DNA of 64,000 nucleotides from Triops longicaudatus (Eukaryota > Arthropoda > Branchiopoda > Notostraca > Triopsidae): positions 744,502-808,501 of the forward strand of contig JAGQDJ010000049.1 in NCBI GenBank assembly GCA_022885665.1. Reading direction: 5' to 3'. Below the pieces are notes generated by a model, which did no database searches, was not told where the DNA came from, and saw only the letters and a program-made list of their open reading frames with translations. Position numbers and translations under genes: made by a program. Positions 52,101-63,820 of the stretch are shown piece after piece (within the stretch, counting starts at the first letter, position 1; each line of letters starts with the position of its first letter).

Positions 52101-52899
52101 CTAGCTTAAGGCCTAACATGCAGATTCCTTTATCGGGAAGGCAATTTACGCCACTGCAAAGTTCAAGCTGTAGGGAAGCTTTTGACCAGGAAGCGGATAA
52201 AGGCGTATAATTTAGTTCGTATGTTCAAATGCTGTATACGATGAGAGTACCTCTGTTCACGCACTGAGATGTGCCCGTGACCTGATTCATGGTGCACGCA
52301 AAACCCGCTGGGCATATAAGATCTGCACATGATGGGCCATTGATAAGACCTATGTCTAAAAAGTGAATTGTAGGGGAACGTAAGGCATCAAAGGGCATTG
52401 CGGAGGAGTTAATGTAAATCTTTCTTATTTAGACTTGTTACTTATGCAAACCGCGATATATAACCCAATAGACAAAACAGCTACGTGAACAACACATTCC
52501 AAACCCACTCCGCATTTTTTGAGGGCGCAAAGGAGTGCGATTAGAGTGGCTAATAATCGGAAAATACGTTAGCTCGTGTCATTTAATCATTGTTCGACTG
52601 CTTTACCTCTGTCTCTACAAGTAGGTTTTCCTCCAACAATCACGCAGACTTGACCACTAGGACAATGTACACCACTACATGATGTTTTACATTCAATGCT
52701 TGAGCAGCGAGGCTCTGAAATATCAAAGAAATTATAAAACTACGCTTTCTATTACAAATGGCGACAAAATACCTATGTCGGTCGTATTGCTTGGCAAATT
52801 GCGAAGTTGAGCAAAAAATGCTTCTTCTGAATCCTCGACAGACCCGATAGCTCCGACGAACAACACCACGAAAATTAGCAGTACTTGTTTCAGCTTCAT
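49196..52899 (-). CDS. Cys-rich gene B: large secreted protein of alternating modules
   Basis: My model has 19 exons and 815 aa: 52899-52773, 52714-52607, 52549-52442, 52349-52251, 52178-52068, 52005-51898, 51826-51725, 51623-51522, 51464-51363, 51288-51193, 51130-51029, 50975-50871, 50811-50710, 50652-50548, 50486-50373, 50227-50114, 50060-49683, 49616-49416, 49359-49196. All introns are phase 1 and 53-145 bp. Exon 1 codes a signal peptide (MKLKQVLLIFVVLFVGAIGS) and an acidic tail. Exons 2-15 alternate an 'a' module (CADLICPAGFAC) with a 'b' module of four Cys whose last loop holds an aromatic and small-residue motif (GIGLWVARC). Exon 16 carries the 6-Cys RRPPCPLVPKC type shared with gene D. 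Exon 17 (126 codons) has a long Asp/Glu/Gly linker with a six-Pro run. The last exon ends SCSDGF then TAA. The exon 5 donor (GTCCGT) is weak. Function is unknown. Confidence 0.8.
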
Positions 52900-53499
52900 C
52901 GTGTTTTATTTATTTTTTTTGCTGGTACTGCTTTCGCTACAGGCCAGCGTAACTTGTACACTGGCAGAACTAAATGCTGCTTGCTACTTTAAAAGAGACT
53001 GACTAAACGCGAAAAACTGTGCCTGATGCAAAACTGTTGCTGTCCTGAAACATCAAATGGTCAGGTTTTGCTTCGGTAAGCAGCTTAAAATGCAGCCGTT
53101 TGTGACCTTTGCGTTTTGCATTGTTGGGTATTTCTGCGGTACCTTTGCAAGCACGCGCGTTTCATATTGCATTTCCCCAATGTACATACTATGTAGACGG
53201 GATTTTAAGCAAACTATATTTATTACCACTCATTTCAATAGCAGAAATTTTCAGTTCTGCGACACCGGACCTGAGAATATTGCTGATTGTTTGATCATGA
53301 AATGAAGACATCTGAAAAGCAAGACAATATATACATCCCGTGGGATTCAAACAATCTAGCTGAAAGAGTGAAATGTTCCTATTACTTCTCCATAAATCAT
53401 TCTACTCAGTCATAATAATTTTTCTATTTATTAGTGAGCGTCTGATATCCAAAGCAATCCTAAAGACAATAAATGTTAAAGTACTAGCATTTAAATGAG

Positions 53500-53505
53500 T
53501 TTATT
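53500..53505 (-). terminator. Poly(A) signal candidate of Cys-rich gene A (AATAAA)
   Basis: AATAAA on the minus strand lies about 26 bases past the proposed stop codon of gene A (53534-53532). A second AATAAA is at 53432-53427. Confidence 0.4.
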
Positions 53506-53531
53506 AGAAACTTCAGAATACATTAGGGAAC

Positions 53532-54040
53532 TTACGGAATACACAGATATACAAATTTGGTTTCTGACCTACTTTGATCGCACGAACAGGTCGGATCAAA
53601 CTTTATACCGGCATTTACTTGTCGAAGGAAATACGACAAAATCACAAGTAATTTAGAAAACCAATGTGAATCTCGTCCCGTCTCCAGTGCAGAATGAAGG
53701 ATGCAAGCAAATAGCGTTCAGTGTGACCAGGTGAGAGGTCCAAGGCACGAAGACTCCAGAACAACGTTAAAAAGCCGCTAAATAAATTGTCATCAGATTT
53801 TGAATTTAACCTAACTCTCGAGTTCGGCAGAAGATATGTTATTATAATACCTAAGCCTACGCAAGTAGCAACTGACGGATAGCGAAAGCTGCCCCTTGAC
53901 CTTTCCATCTTGCAAACTTCTCCAGGTGGACAGGCTATGTCAGCACACGTTTGAAACGTGTCGAAAAACGGAATAGCAGCAACTTCTGCGACGAGCAGCG
54001 CCAGCGCCAAACCCACCACAATGGCTACAACCAATTTCAT
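53532..54040 (-). CDS. Cys-rich gene A: small secreted protein
   Basis: My model has two exons, 54040-53851 and 53617-53532, giving 91 aa. The start is ATG 54040; an open frame extends upstream only through a TTG. MKLVVAIVVGLALALLVAEV is a clear signal peptide. The first module (CADIACPPGEVCKM, next Cys in VATCVGL) resembles the 'a' module of gene B (CADLICPAGFACTM). The donor is GTATTA in phase 1, as in the other genes. Exon 2 follows a TTCCTTCGACAAG acceptor and codes FDPTCSCDQSRSE up to LCIP then TAA. The stop overlaps a GTAAGT that could act as a donor to an acceptor ending at 53460, so the 3' end is uncertain. Gene A lies 633 bp before the start of gene B and may be a truncated or founding member of the cluster. 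Confidence 0.55.
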
Positions 54041-57000
54041 TGTCAATTTTTGGACTAATTCACCTAATGGATTGAGCGATGTAAACTTCGTTCTGCCTCT
54101 CTCGTATCAAATTAATAAACTGTGACTTGTGAAAATCTGCATCGTGAAGGAAGACGTTGAAATCTTGACCTTATCAAAACCAACGTGATGCAATAACTGG
54201 TGCAATCTGTTCACATTTCCGAGGAAAACCACGAGTGCTTTTTACGCGGTTTCTCAATTCACAAAAAGAATTTTGACTAAAATGTGAATAACACACAAAC
54301 CACGAAACGACATAAAAGTGGGCAATTTATTACAAAATGTAACATGCACTTGCTCTAACACTTTGCACAAGTAAACTGAACTAGTAACACAAAAAGTCTC
54401 TTGTTCTGTCGGTCACTTCTTTTGTCTTTTAGTCAAAGAGCTCATGAAAGATTAGAACTTCGACAAGCCCAGGCAGTAAAAGGCCTCGGTATGAAAAACT
54501 TGGAATTGACGAATAATACGGAAACACTTCCGATATTTTGAAAAGCTGCGTCAGTGTTGCTATCTATCTTTTCTGGGGGGAAAGTAATGTAATGCTTAAC
54601 ATTCACTGATATACTATTTTAGTATGTATTTGAAAAAGGTAATGCAAACTTTTGGCTTGACTTCAATTGTACTAACTTTTCTGAAAATTAAGAAACAAAA
54701 CTTTGGGTAAATTGTTGCAGTGGATAATTATTTTCTAAGTTTGGTGTTGAAAAGTAATAGTAAATCGGAGAAGTGGTTCTCAGAAACATACCTCCAAAGT
54801 TTTAAGATTTTCAGTACTCTTATCATGAATACTTCTAGTCTGATTTAATTGTGATTTTCGGCATAGATCATACGGAAGTATTTCTACTGAAATAAAATTC
54901 TTACGGTTATCATTTTTATAAACGGTTAAATTCAAGTCAACCATGTATATTTATTAGAAGTTTTTTCGAAAATATTTTAAGAGTCAAGCATAGTAATAGG
55001 CTGTGTTCCAACTCGGATTGCTACATTAAAGTACACTATCGGAACACCTTTACCACAGCACGCCTCGGTGACGGAAAACGTACTAGTACTTCGATGATTG
55101 TTACGTCAAAGCTGGCATACACATCTTTACGTATCTTTATTTACGAGAGCAAAAATTTTGTACATGAGTTTGTTAATACGTCTTACACCACCTAACTTGC
55201 ACTCGCTTAATTTCCATAATAAAAAATTAGCTTTTGTTTTATAGAGATTGCTCTTTAAGCTTTGGCATCCTAAAAGGCAACAGGAAACCAACTTCCTGCA
55301 GTACTTGCGAAACACCGGTTTAACGCGTATCACAAAACAGAAACGACAACATTTTATCATATTGGCACCGGAACTTAATTAATGAAGTGCCCCAGTCTGT
55401 CGCGTCGCGAAAATCTTTAGACACAGCCATAATAAACTATGACATATCTGCTTCTGTTTTGAGACGTATCGTTTTGGTTGTCCTTAAATGCGTGCGTTTT
55501 CGTTTTGGTTAATCGAAGCCAATTTTTCTCATCTCTAACTGCGCTTTATTCTTTACTTCATCAAAAGTTACCGACCTTGTTAATTCTACCGCAAGTACAA
55601 CGTTAGAAAATTGTTTCGTGTCTATTATACTTCGCTACTGTTTGGACAGGGCACTGTTCATAAGTTCTAGATGAGAAAATAGTACGCAAGACAAAAAGCC
55701 CAGTCGTAGTTTACCCAAGTGACTTTGCATAACACCATGTCGTTTCTTTGCCGAGTCATCGAGAAGCATACGACAACAAAACTCTCGATTCGTCTGCGTG
55801 ACCATGAAAAAGACTATTTGTAAGTTAATTTAGTGTCCACATAAACCAGGCTTTCGAATCTATTTAAAAGCTGCGGCCACCCGCGCTAGCCACCCACTCC
55901 TTGTCCTCCAAGAAGAAAGGAAGAAAAAAAAGAACAATAAAACACCTCTTAAGTTCGTTGTCAGCAGCCTTAAGTGGGTCTGAGGTTTCGAAAACTTTCA
56001 ATTTGCTTTGCTTAAAACCTGCTGCTGCCGTCACCTCCATAACCACAGCATGAAAGAAAGTGACCAGACGAGATTTTACTGCATGACAATCGTTGCCCCC
56101 CAATCGTTTCGCCCTATCTATGGTAGGCATCCATCACCATCAAAACCACCAAGGGTAGAGGAAGGAGCAGGGAGATGTAAAACACGGAATCGAAATCTAC
56201 CGACGAGGTTGAGACCTATTTCCCGACCAACTATGGCTACTTTCGGGGAGGTTTGGGCCGAGGGGCTCCAAGGTAAGGTATTGGGAGCCCAATTCCTATA
56301 AAAAAGGTAGAAAGACGAGTACGAAGAGACCCCCATGCAGATAGCGAACATTTTTGTGTTTTGATGGTGGTACCCCAAGTTTCTTCCATTACATGAGCCT
56401 TGGTGGCATCCCTCGTAGCTAAAACCACCCTTCAAGAAACCTCTGCTGAAAAACTGTTTTGCTCTCATTCCAAAGCGAAACACGGCTAAATAGACAACTC
56501 CCAAGATCCCCCTTCGTACCTCCCCTCACTTGCACCCTCTTACCTGTCCTTTTACGTCGTAGGGGGTTGTCACCTGGGCCCGTTCCCGTAGCCCTTGCTC
56601 GTTTCTTATTCCGTACACCCTTTTCCTACCATAGCGTTCACACGCACGTGTACCACAACTTACCTTTATACCGCATATGGATAATAAAAAGGCGTCCTGA
56701 CACCTTCCTCCCTATTTCTCTCCCTACAAATAATAAAACCATTATGTTTAATCAATTCGCCAGAACCTACACGCCTTTTGGGTACTTTATTCCCGCCAAC
56801 TTGTATACACGTTTCCGGAACGAATGTATTTTACTCTTAAATAAACGAGCCTTATTTCTTACCTAGTTTCAGAATTCTTTACAAAGTCGAAAAAACAGGG
56901 GGAGTGGTTGACAACAAAAATGTCCCTAGCTTTGATTTCCATAGTTTTCCACGTGCTTGGCATTCTTGCTGGCATTTTCCACGCTTTTTACTTCACCTTT

Positions 57001-60000
57001 TCATCTCAGCTACTGCAGTTGTCCCAAGTCAAAACAAAAACGAAACATTTCGTCAAAAAAATCTGTTGAGCAAGCAAAACGCAGTGAGACAGCAGGCTAA
57101 CCGTGCAGAAAAAGAGCGACATGGGTTATGCAGTAAAATATGCACTTACGCTTATTTCCAGAGGACTTCACATTTTCACATCTGTTGCATATTGGCTGCA
57201 TACTGAAAATTCCAGGAAATAGTGACGAACAAAAAATAAAGAGGGTGAAAATTGGATATTCGCGAAACACAATTAAGCAAAGATTTATGAGGGAGCACCA
57301 GCTTTTCAACTTGCGACGACAGTTGGGGGAAAAACTTAGGAAGTCTGTTATTTTGTAGCAGGGAAGAGCGAGTTTTTGTTATACCTGTAAATTTGGCCCG
57401 TTAACCCCCTCCCCCAACTTTTGCAAAAGCCATACACATAAAAGTCAGGACAGCCAAGACCATACTGGAGTTAACCCAGTTTGGCATGGTCAGTCGTAAA
57501 TTCTAGCCGTAGTCAGTCGTAGTTTTCTGCGAAAAGTAAATTGCGGGAAGCCATTTAGCAGACTTTATCTTTCCGTTTCAACAGATGATGACCGAGAAGA
57601 TTATAACTTGCATTTATTCTCTTTCTAAGAGAATATTTAGACTAACCTTGTTTCAAAGTTGGCCATTGCCAAGGCTTGGGATGGAGGTTGAAGGAAGAAA
57701 AAAGGACGAAGGAAATGGGATGGATGGCGAAGGGCATGGGCAAAACTTGGGAAGAAGATCCGGCTATGCGAGAAGCACGCTTTTACCGAAACTTGACAAG
57801 CTCCAAAAAGTTAAGCTGATCCGGGTCAGAGTTCAGACTCATTGGACGTTAATACGTAAAAAATTGCGCACACTGAGCGATTTATGTAGTCACCAAATCG
57901 AGAGGGACGAGTCCTTCATAGAGAATAAATAATGTGTGTTTGTCTCAGGAAAGTTTGGAAACCCCGTTTACTGCAATTGATTGAAAAACCTTCCAAAAAT
58001 CTAAAGTTCCACCTGAGTCTGAAACTCATTTTCCGTACGTAATTGTACCTCACTTTACAAAGTTAAAAGCCAGCGTTTATATACTCTTTGAATTTATTAG
58101 GTATCTTATGACAAAAACATAAACAATCAAGAACATCTTTGATTACCGACACGGTTTCAGCTGAGTAAACGAAAATCGAAAAACTGTTTAGTGCCTTGCT
58201 GTTCATCCTGCACTTTTTTGCTGCAGCTGTGGGTGAAAAGCATTTTTACTAAGATAAGACTCCAATACAGCGTTGTTTGTTGTTCCGGAAGCTTGACTTG
58301 GAGCTGGCCTCAACGTTATCGAAATCTCTCGCCAAGTCAAGAAAACGGCCTTACTGTATTGAAAGGAGTTTTTGACGCTGGTTGGACAGTTTTGTCCCCC
58401 AGACAATTGAACCAAAAAGGTGCACACACTACAATACAAAAGAGGTCCAAAGGAAGAAGCTCCTTGAGTTTGGTTCGTGTTAGCTGTCACTTCCTTGGCT
58501 CAATTGGTTAGGGGAAAAGGTGTGAAAGGACACGCGTTGGAGGGAATCTGCCATAAAATTCTTATCAGCTGCCCACCTACAGGGCACGATACATCGTCTT
58601 TCTCACACTTGTGCTGGGGTTGTTATTTGGAGAAAATGGGGGAGAGTTTTCCTTCCAAACTCCCAAAAGACTAACAATAACTTTAGCCCAGCTATTTTGC
58701 GTGATGTCAAAATCCTTGAGGTTTGGTTTGTCTCTGTCCTCTTCTGCCGGATAATGTCGACCTCACTGAAAGGCTCATCTAGAAACATGGTAACCTCTGG
58801 TCTCTACGATACTTTTTTTCTGTCTCCCCCTTTCAGGAGGTTATCCTTCTTCGTCGCAGCCCAAGACAGTGCAGATGCTTTTATTCTTCCTCGTCATTCC
58901 ACACTTGGAAACGGGGTGACTCGGTTTCCGGAAGCAATACCCATCAGCTTGGCTACCGAAGTTCATAGTTTGTTCTGAAAGGGGCCACCAGATACTCAGA
59001 GAAACGAGCCCTTTTAAAGAAAAGGAGGAAAAGACGAAGCTATCGATGCTTATGGGGTCGAGTCTGTCGATAAAAATTCGTCTCGGGTCGTCTTTCCCCT
59101 AAAGATTGAAAAAGGCCACTGCATTTTGTTCGCCCACAAGCACAGAATGAACCCATTCCCCGATTACTATGCTGTCATTCTCATACTCCTTCAAGCCCAC
59201 AATGAAGATTTCTTCTTCTTCCACTTTTTTCAGCCTGAGACTTCCTCAGATCGGCTTTCTAGAGCTCGACCGACCAGGAAGTCAATACTGAACCTGTGTC
59301 CGTATCTAACAAGCTCTTACATAAACCTAACAGAATCTTTTATGGTGCCTGTGGCTGAAACCATTCGCTTCGCCGAAACGTTGCCAACCACAAGTTTACA
59401 GAGGGGAATTACGCTGTGTCATATGTCGGATGTTCTATGTTAAACTAAGGTCAGTGTAGGCCTTATTTTAAGCTTCAACGTTTTATGAATGTTTTTTGCA
59501 GAGCTTGTATAATAATAATAAGAAAAAAAAATTTAAGGCAGGGGGGAATCGTATGGAAAGACTTATAATAAACTTGGAAGAGAGTCACTGCTAGAATATA
59601 TTTTCCAGCATTTCAGTTTGAATTAACGTATGTCTTGACGTTTTCTGCGTGACTGCAACACGGGAATGGGTAAGAAAGAAAACTTCAAGGGGAAAAGGGG
59701 GCGTTAGAACACAATGGGGCCGAGCATCTGAAACACAAACAAGAACAACGTGCGACGGTTCTCATGAAACAAGGGCAGGTTTTCAATTTACCAACTGCCT
59801 TTCCCGATTACTGTCATTTGCCCATGATGAGTCTCAGGTACTGACAGAAAGGGAGCGGTGCGGAGCCAGTTTCGTCATACATAACTACAGGTTCTCAAGC
59901 CGGACTCGCTTTGCCTGTGCTATTCCTCCTTTTCGTGTAATGTCACAAAGATGACAAGTGAGACAGGTGCGAGTTGAGAGAATCTGAAGTTCCACCACCT

Positions 60001-60220
60001 GGAATCATTGTCATCGCACCTTGAAATCCCCAAATAGCTACTGGAATCACTTGATTTCTTGTGTTATATGAACCACAAGTCCCAAAAGAGAACTTCTTTT
60101 TTAATACCAAAATTTACCGCAGTGCAGCCTGTGAAACTGTCAATATTGTAGCCAGTCTGGCTTCAGGTTTCGTCGAATTCCGGAATGCAAAATAGAGTGA
60201 CAAAAATGAACGTGACTTAC

Positions 60221-60303
60221 CTTGGCGGATCTTTGATTCTCCTCCTTGGAAGAAAGAAACAGGAATCTTGTTTTCAAGGTCCAGTTTACTTCTATTGCAC
60301 CTT
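60221..60303 (-). other. Candidate isolated exon (80-83 nt)
   Basis: On the minus strand a TTTCGTTCTAG acceptor and a CCAAG|GTAAGT donor bracket an 83-nt stretch. One frame reads CNRSKLDLENKIP, then FFQGGESKIRQ. A second frame is also open, so the protein content does not decide. No neighbouring exons were found. Confidence 0.2.
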
Positions 60304-60502
60304 CTAGAACGAAAGATAGTAAAAGGCGTCAGAGAGTGTAAATTTTAATTTAAAAGGTAGAGAACGCATAAAAAGTGAAGAATTTCACAGCCTGTGATAT
60401 GGTATACAATCCCAAGTCTCAAACCTGATGGACCGAAGAGCAATACAATGACAAACTAGCATCTAGCTTGACAAGTTTCCCAAGGGGGATCAGAATTAAA
60501 TC

Positions 60503-60527
60503 AAAAAAAAAAAAAAAAAAAAAAAAA
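60503..60527. repeat. Poly-A tract (25 A)
   Basis: This is an uninterrupted run of 25 A on the plus strand. It could be the tail of a retroposed sequence or a microsatellite. No target-site duplication is obvious. Confidence 0.9.
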
Positions 60528-62337
60528 CGAACTATAAATAGGGACTTAAAATCTTACGTGAAATGAAAACTCGAGATTAGAAGGTTTCCTGCGCTACCTT
60601 TTAGTAAGGTATGTTATTTTTGGTACTGGGAAAGGTGAGACGGTGAGAATCGCTCGAGGGTTGCCAAACATCTTAAAGGCGGAGAATTATGCAAAGCTTT
60701 AGATTAGCTTAATCTGAAAGCGGTTTCTCTATAGGAAGTAATGGCAAATATATATCCAGACAAATGTCTTCTAAAGAGGCTCAAGACATGTCGGCTTGAT
60801 CACACCTACAGCATTCCAAAACCTTCAAACTGGTTTTCTTGTCAATAAAATTCCGATGCTAAATCGATAAAAGTGTCCAGGTTAGCGCCACAGCTTCACA
60901 TTTAACAGTGTATACTCTCTTGCCAAAAGGAATGTTTCGACTTGGGAGGCCTTGAACGAAGCACTCCAAGATCCTGCCACCGCGTTTTCGAACTTTGCCA
61001 CGGCATACCGCAGCATACTCCTTTTTATGCAAATGACCAAAAGCCCCTCGCACCCAAAACCCCACAACCTTACGACCGAAAAAAGCGTCTTTTTCGACCA
61101 TAGGAATTTCCATATTTAATATCCCCCTGCTACACATGCAGGTAACATGTTTCTCCAACGGAAGAAGAAAGGAAAGGAACCATGAGTTTGTTGTTGAATC
61201 TTGAGGTTGTGGTCACCTCCATTCAAACGCAAATGTACAATTTTCCAGCTTAATAAGCACCTCGTTTCCTTATGGAATAGAACTTGATGCCTACTGTTCT
61301 CCACTTGTATAGCCTTATTACTGTGTCTCTCATTTTCCCCCCTTATGCTTGATAAGAAGGACTCCGTAGTCATTTCTAAACGGGCGGCATCCTTTACGCT
61401 TAATTGAAACCCTACATGAATATAAACGGCCTGTATTTAATAACTTGCTTTTCTTTCAAGGCTCCCTATTTGCCTTACCAACCACCATATGGGAAACGGA
61501 GGAAAGTCAAAATAGGTTTGAAATATTTAGGCTCAAAATATTGCGCACATTTCGCTTTTTCGTCTTCGCCTCCGTGGAAATGAACTGAAAAAAATTAAAC
61601 TCCCCGAAGTCGGCATGTGGAGGATGAGCCCCGAACTAAAGGTGGAACTTATGCAAATGAGCCTGATCGGTAGAAATAAATTCTCGGCGGAGTGCTGTAG
61701 TGTGTTTGGCAAAGACTGTGGCCTTCCTTCACACAAAAAGGAAGGCGGGTGCCAAGTATGACCATGAAAACGGACAAATGGACCATAAAACCTGTAACCA
61801 GCACACGGAGTGTTATAGATATGCATTACGTAGTCCCCTTGCTTAGTGTTTCGTCTCCATAAAAGGGTACTCTTTTTTTACCAACCTAAAGTTTTGCACA
61901 TGTTTACATGAGCCAGTAAATACGGGAAACCAAAAAGGAACGAAGACTTGCGTGGTTCTGATATTAGAGGTTGAATAAAAGCAAAGGAGGAGCGACACAA
62001 TGTAGCACGAAACCCGAACAACACTTACTTTTTATTACTTATACTTAGGTCTAAGGCATAATAATTTGGCTCCGGAGAATGGTGGATTTATGCATATTTC
62101 CCGCCTTTACAGGTAAGGCGACGTACTTGGCAGGTTTTTTAACACTTTCCACGAGACATGACAAATGAAGGATCGTTTGGTAGAACAACACACGTTCCAT
62201 CGAAAGCGGTGCCTTTTAAACGGTACATTAGCTATGCTGCCATTACCGAAATTAATGTAGAACAAGTGCAGCGTGGCACACTTTAACTCATGAAGACCAG
62301 CTACGACCTTCGGTATCCAGCATATCTCCTGGCTCAA

Positions 62338-62481
62338 TCAAGCAATGAACACCACAAAAATCATGTGAAAAGCCTGTCCTGTCTTATCAGCGCCACACAG
62401 CGAGGCCACCACAATGGCTACGACAAGAACAAACACAGGTCTGATGCTATAACAATAGTGACGAGAACTCGGGTAAAGCAT
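62338..62481 (-). CDS. Short signal-peptide-like ORF (uncertain)
   Basis: This 47-aa frame has a hydrophobic centre VFVLVVAIVVASLCGA that looks like a signal peptide. It shares 16 identical bases (minus strand GTAGCCATTGTGGTGG) with the signal-peptide exon of gene A. No splice donor or Cys module follows, so it may be a decayed paralogue exon or coincidence. Confidence 0.2.
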   Translation of the reverse strand: MLYPSSRHYCYSIRPVFVLVVAIVVASLCGADKTGQAFHMIFVVFIA

Positions 62482-63637
62482 TTTGTTTCCTCAACGAGAC
62501 TGGACACGCTGTACAGTTTTTGCGTTTCACCATTCGCCCAAACTTTCGAGCTTCCTTTATCAGCGATACAAAATTCCCCCGTTTTTGTTTACGATTTCCC
62601 TTACGCACATTACGTTTTCTTCTATATTGGCTGCGTTGGCAGCATAGTAAATTCAACAAAATTTTATCAAACACTTTAATCGAGACAATCATGTTTTAGT
62701 AAGCAATGTGATTCTGTAGTTGATATTTTACTCTGGAGCTCATAACTGTGTTCTGAAATTAGTGACTGTGGTTACTTTGTTCGTTGTAATATAATCAACT
62801 TAATGCCAATACGACGGTAAGGCACTTCTTCCAAAGTACACGATAGAAGAGCTTGCCTGAGTGATTTAAAAAACAACTAGATATTTGACAAGCATTTCGT
62901 GGAGGTAAAATGTTTCAGTAAACTTTTGGATGAAGTATCAATCTACCTTTTGAGAGACTGGACTGGCTAGTTTGATAAGTACCGAGTTTAAAATTTTCGT
63001 ATATTCTGGAAAGCAAAAGTGTCTCTCAAACTTAACGAACGCAGAATTTCGAAATGTTTCTATCTGGAAATCCCGAAAATAAGAAGAACCGTTGTGCAAT
63101 TAAAGTCCTAAAGTCTTTGGCCTGACTTTCACTTCGGAAGCATGTCCATAAAAGCTCAACATAGCAAATTGTTATAACATTTTGTCGATAAAAACTAAAC
63201 GTCAGCATGTTCAGTATCCGTAGCAAAACTTTAATGGTTCAAAAGTATGTAATATTTTTGGGAGTGCTTGCGAAATTACACAAGATCTCAACATTATTAC
63301 TTGCCTTAATCTGGGTTTTGTGGAAAAGATTTTTAAACCAGACAAATTTTACAGAGGCGTTTCATCAAATTTAAGGAGGGAATAGGACAGTTTAGGCTGG
63401 AAGAGCAATAAAAATTTGTTGTCTCTCTGCGTGGCAAACAAGTTCCACGTCACTAGAGTTCTGAAAGTGATTGATTGCTCCGAGAATGTTGCAAAAATTT
63501 GCGTTATTGAGCCGCTAAGACTGCATGTCTCAATAGCCTGGAATTCTCCCCTTAGTGAAATTGATAATGAACTTTATTTGGAGATGAAAAGCTAAGAGGA
63601 AAAAGAAAAAAAAAATACTCATATGACATCGAAAGTC

Positions 63638-63820
63638 TTATGAAAAAGGAGAACAAGGGGGAATTCTAATCATCACGCTCCGTCGATCGCAGCACTGAGG
63701 GACTTTGGGGTGGAACTGAACTGCCGATCGACACACTTCGGCTTCACTCTGACGTTCCTTTGAAGTCGTATCGGATAGCCCAAGTATGAAAAGGAAGGCT
63801 GGCAACCCAACGACAGCCAT
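63638..63820 (-). CDS. Small secreted Cys peptide candidate
   Basis: This 60-aa frame starts at ATG 63820 with MAVVGLPAFLFILGLSD, a plausible signal peptide. It is followed by EVCRSAVQF, PQCCDRRSVMI and a final IPPCSPFS. The start context is poor (T at -3), and the last bases before the stop form a pyrimidine tract ending TTTTTCATAAG, which could instead be an acceptor. It is not obviously related to the A-D modules. It could be a short secreted peptide, a first exon, or chance. Confidence 0.25.
   Translation of the reverse strand: MAVVGLPAFLFILGLSDTTSKERQSEAEVCRSAVQFHPKVPQCCDRRSVMIRIPPCSPFS

Noticed and set aside
41762..53000. CRISPR-like regular spacing of similar short segments
   Set aside because: The regular units are exons coding Cys modules, separated by short GT-AG introns. 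They diverge in sequence and keep reading frame.
54041..54046. Upstream start for gene A at 54046
   Set aside because: The codon there is TTG. The ATG at 54040 gives the same signal peptide without the extra residues.
56008..56504. Overlapping frames of 97 and 128 codons on opposite strands
   Set aside because: Neither shows a domain or convincing splice sites. A GTAAGG after GCTCCAAG on the plus strand is the only splice-like signal.
57585..57932. Plus-strand frame of 115 codons
   Set aside because: It has Gly/Lys/Arg-rich low-complexity content from a G-rich patch, no domain and no splice context.
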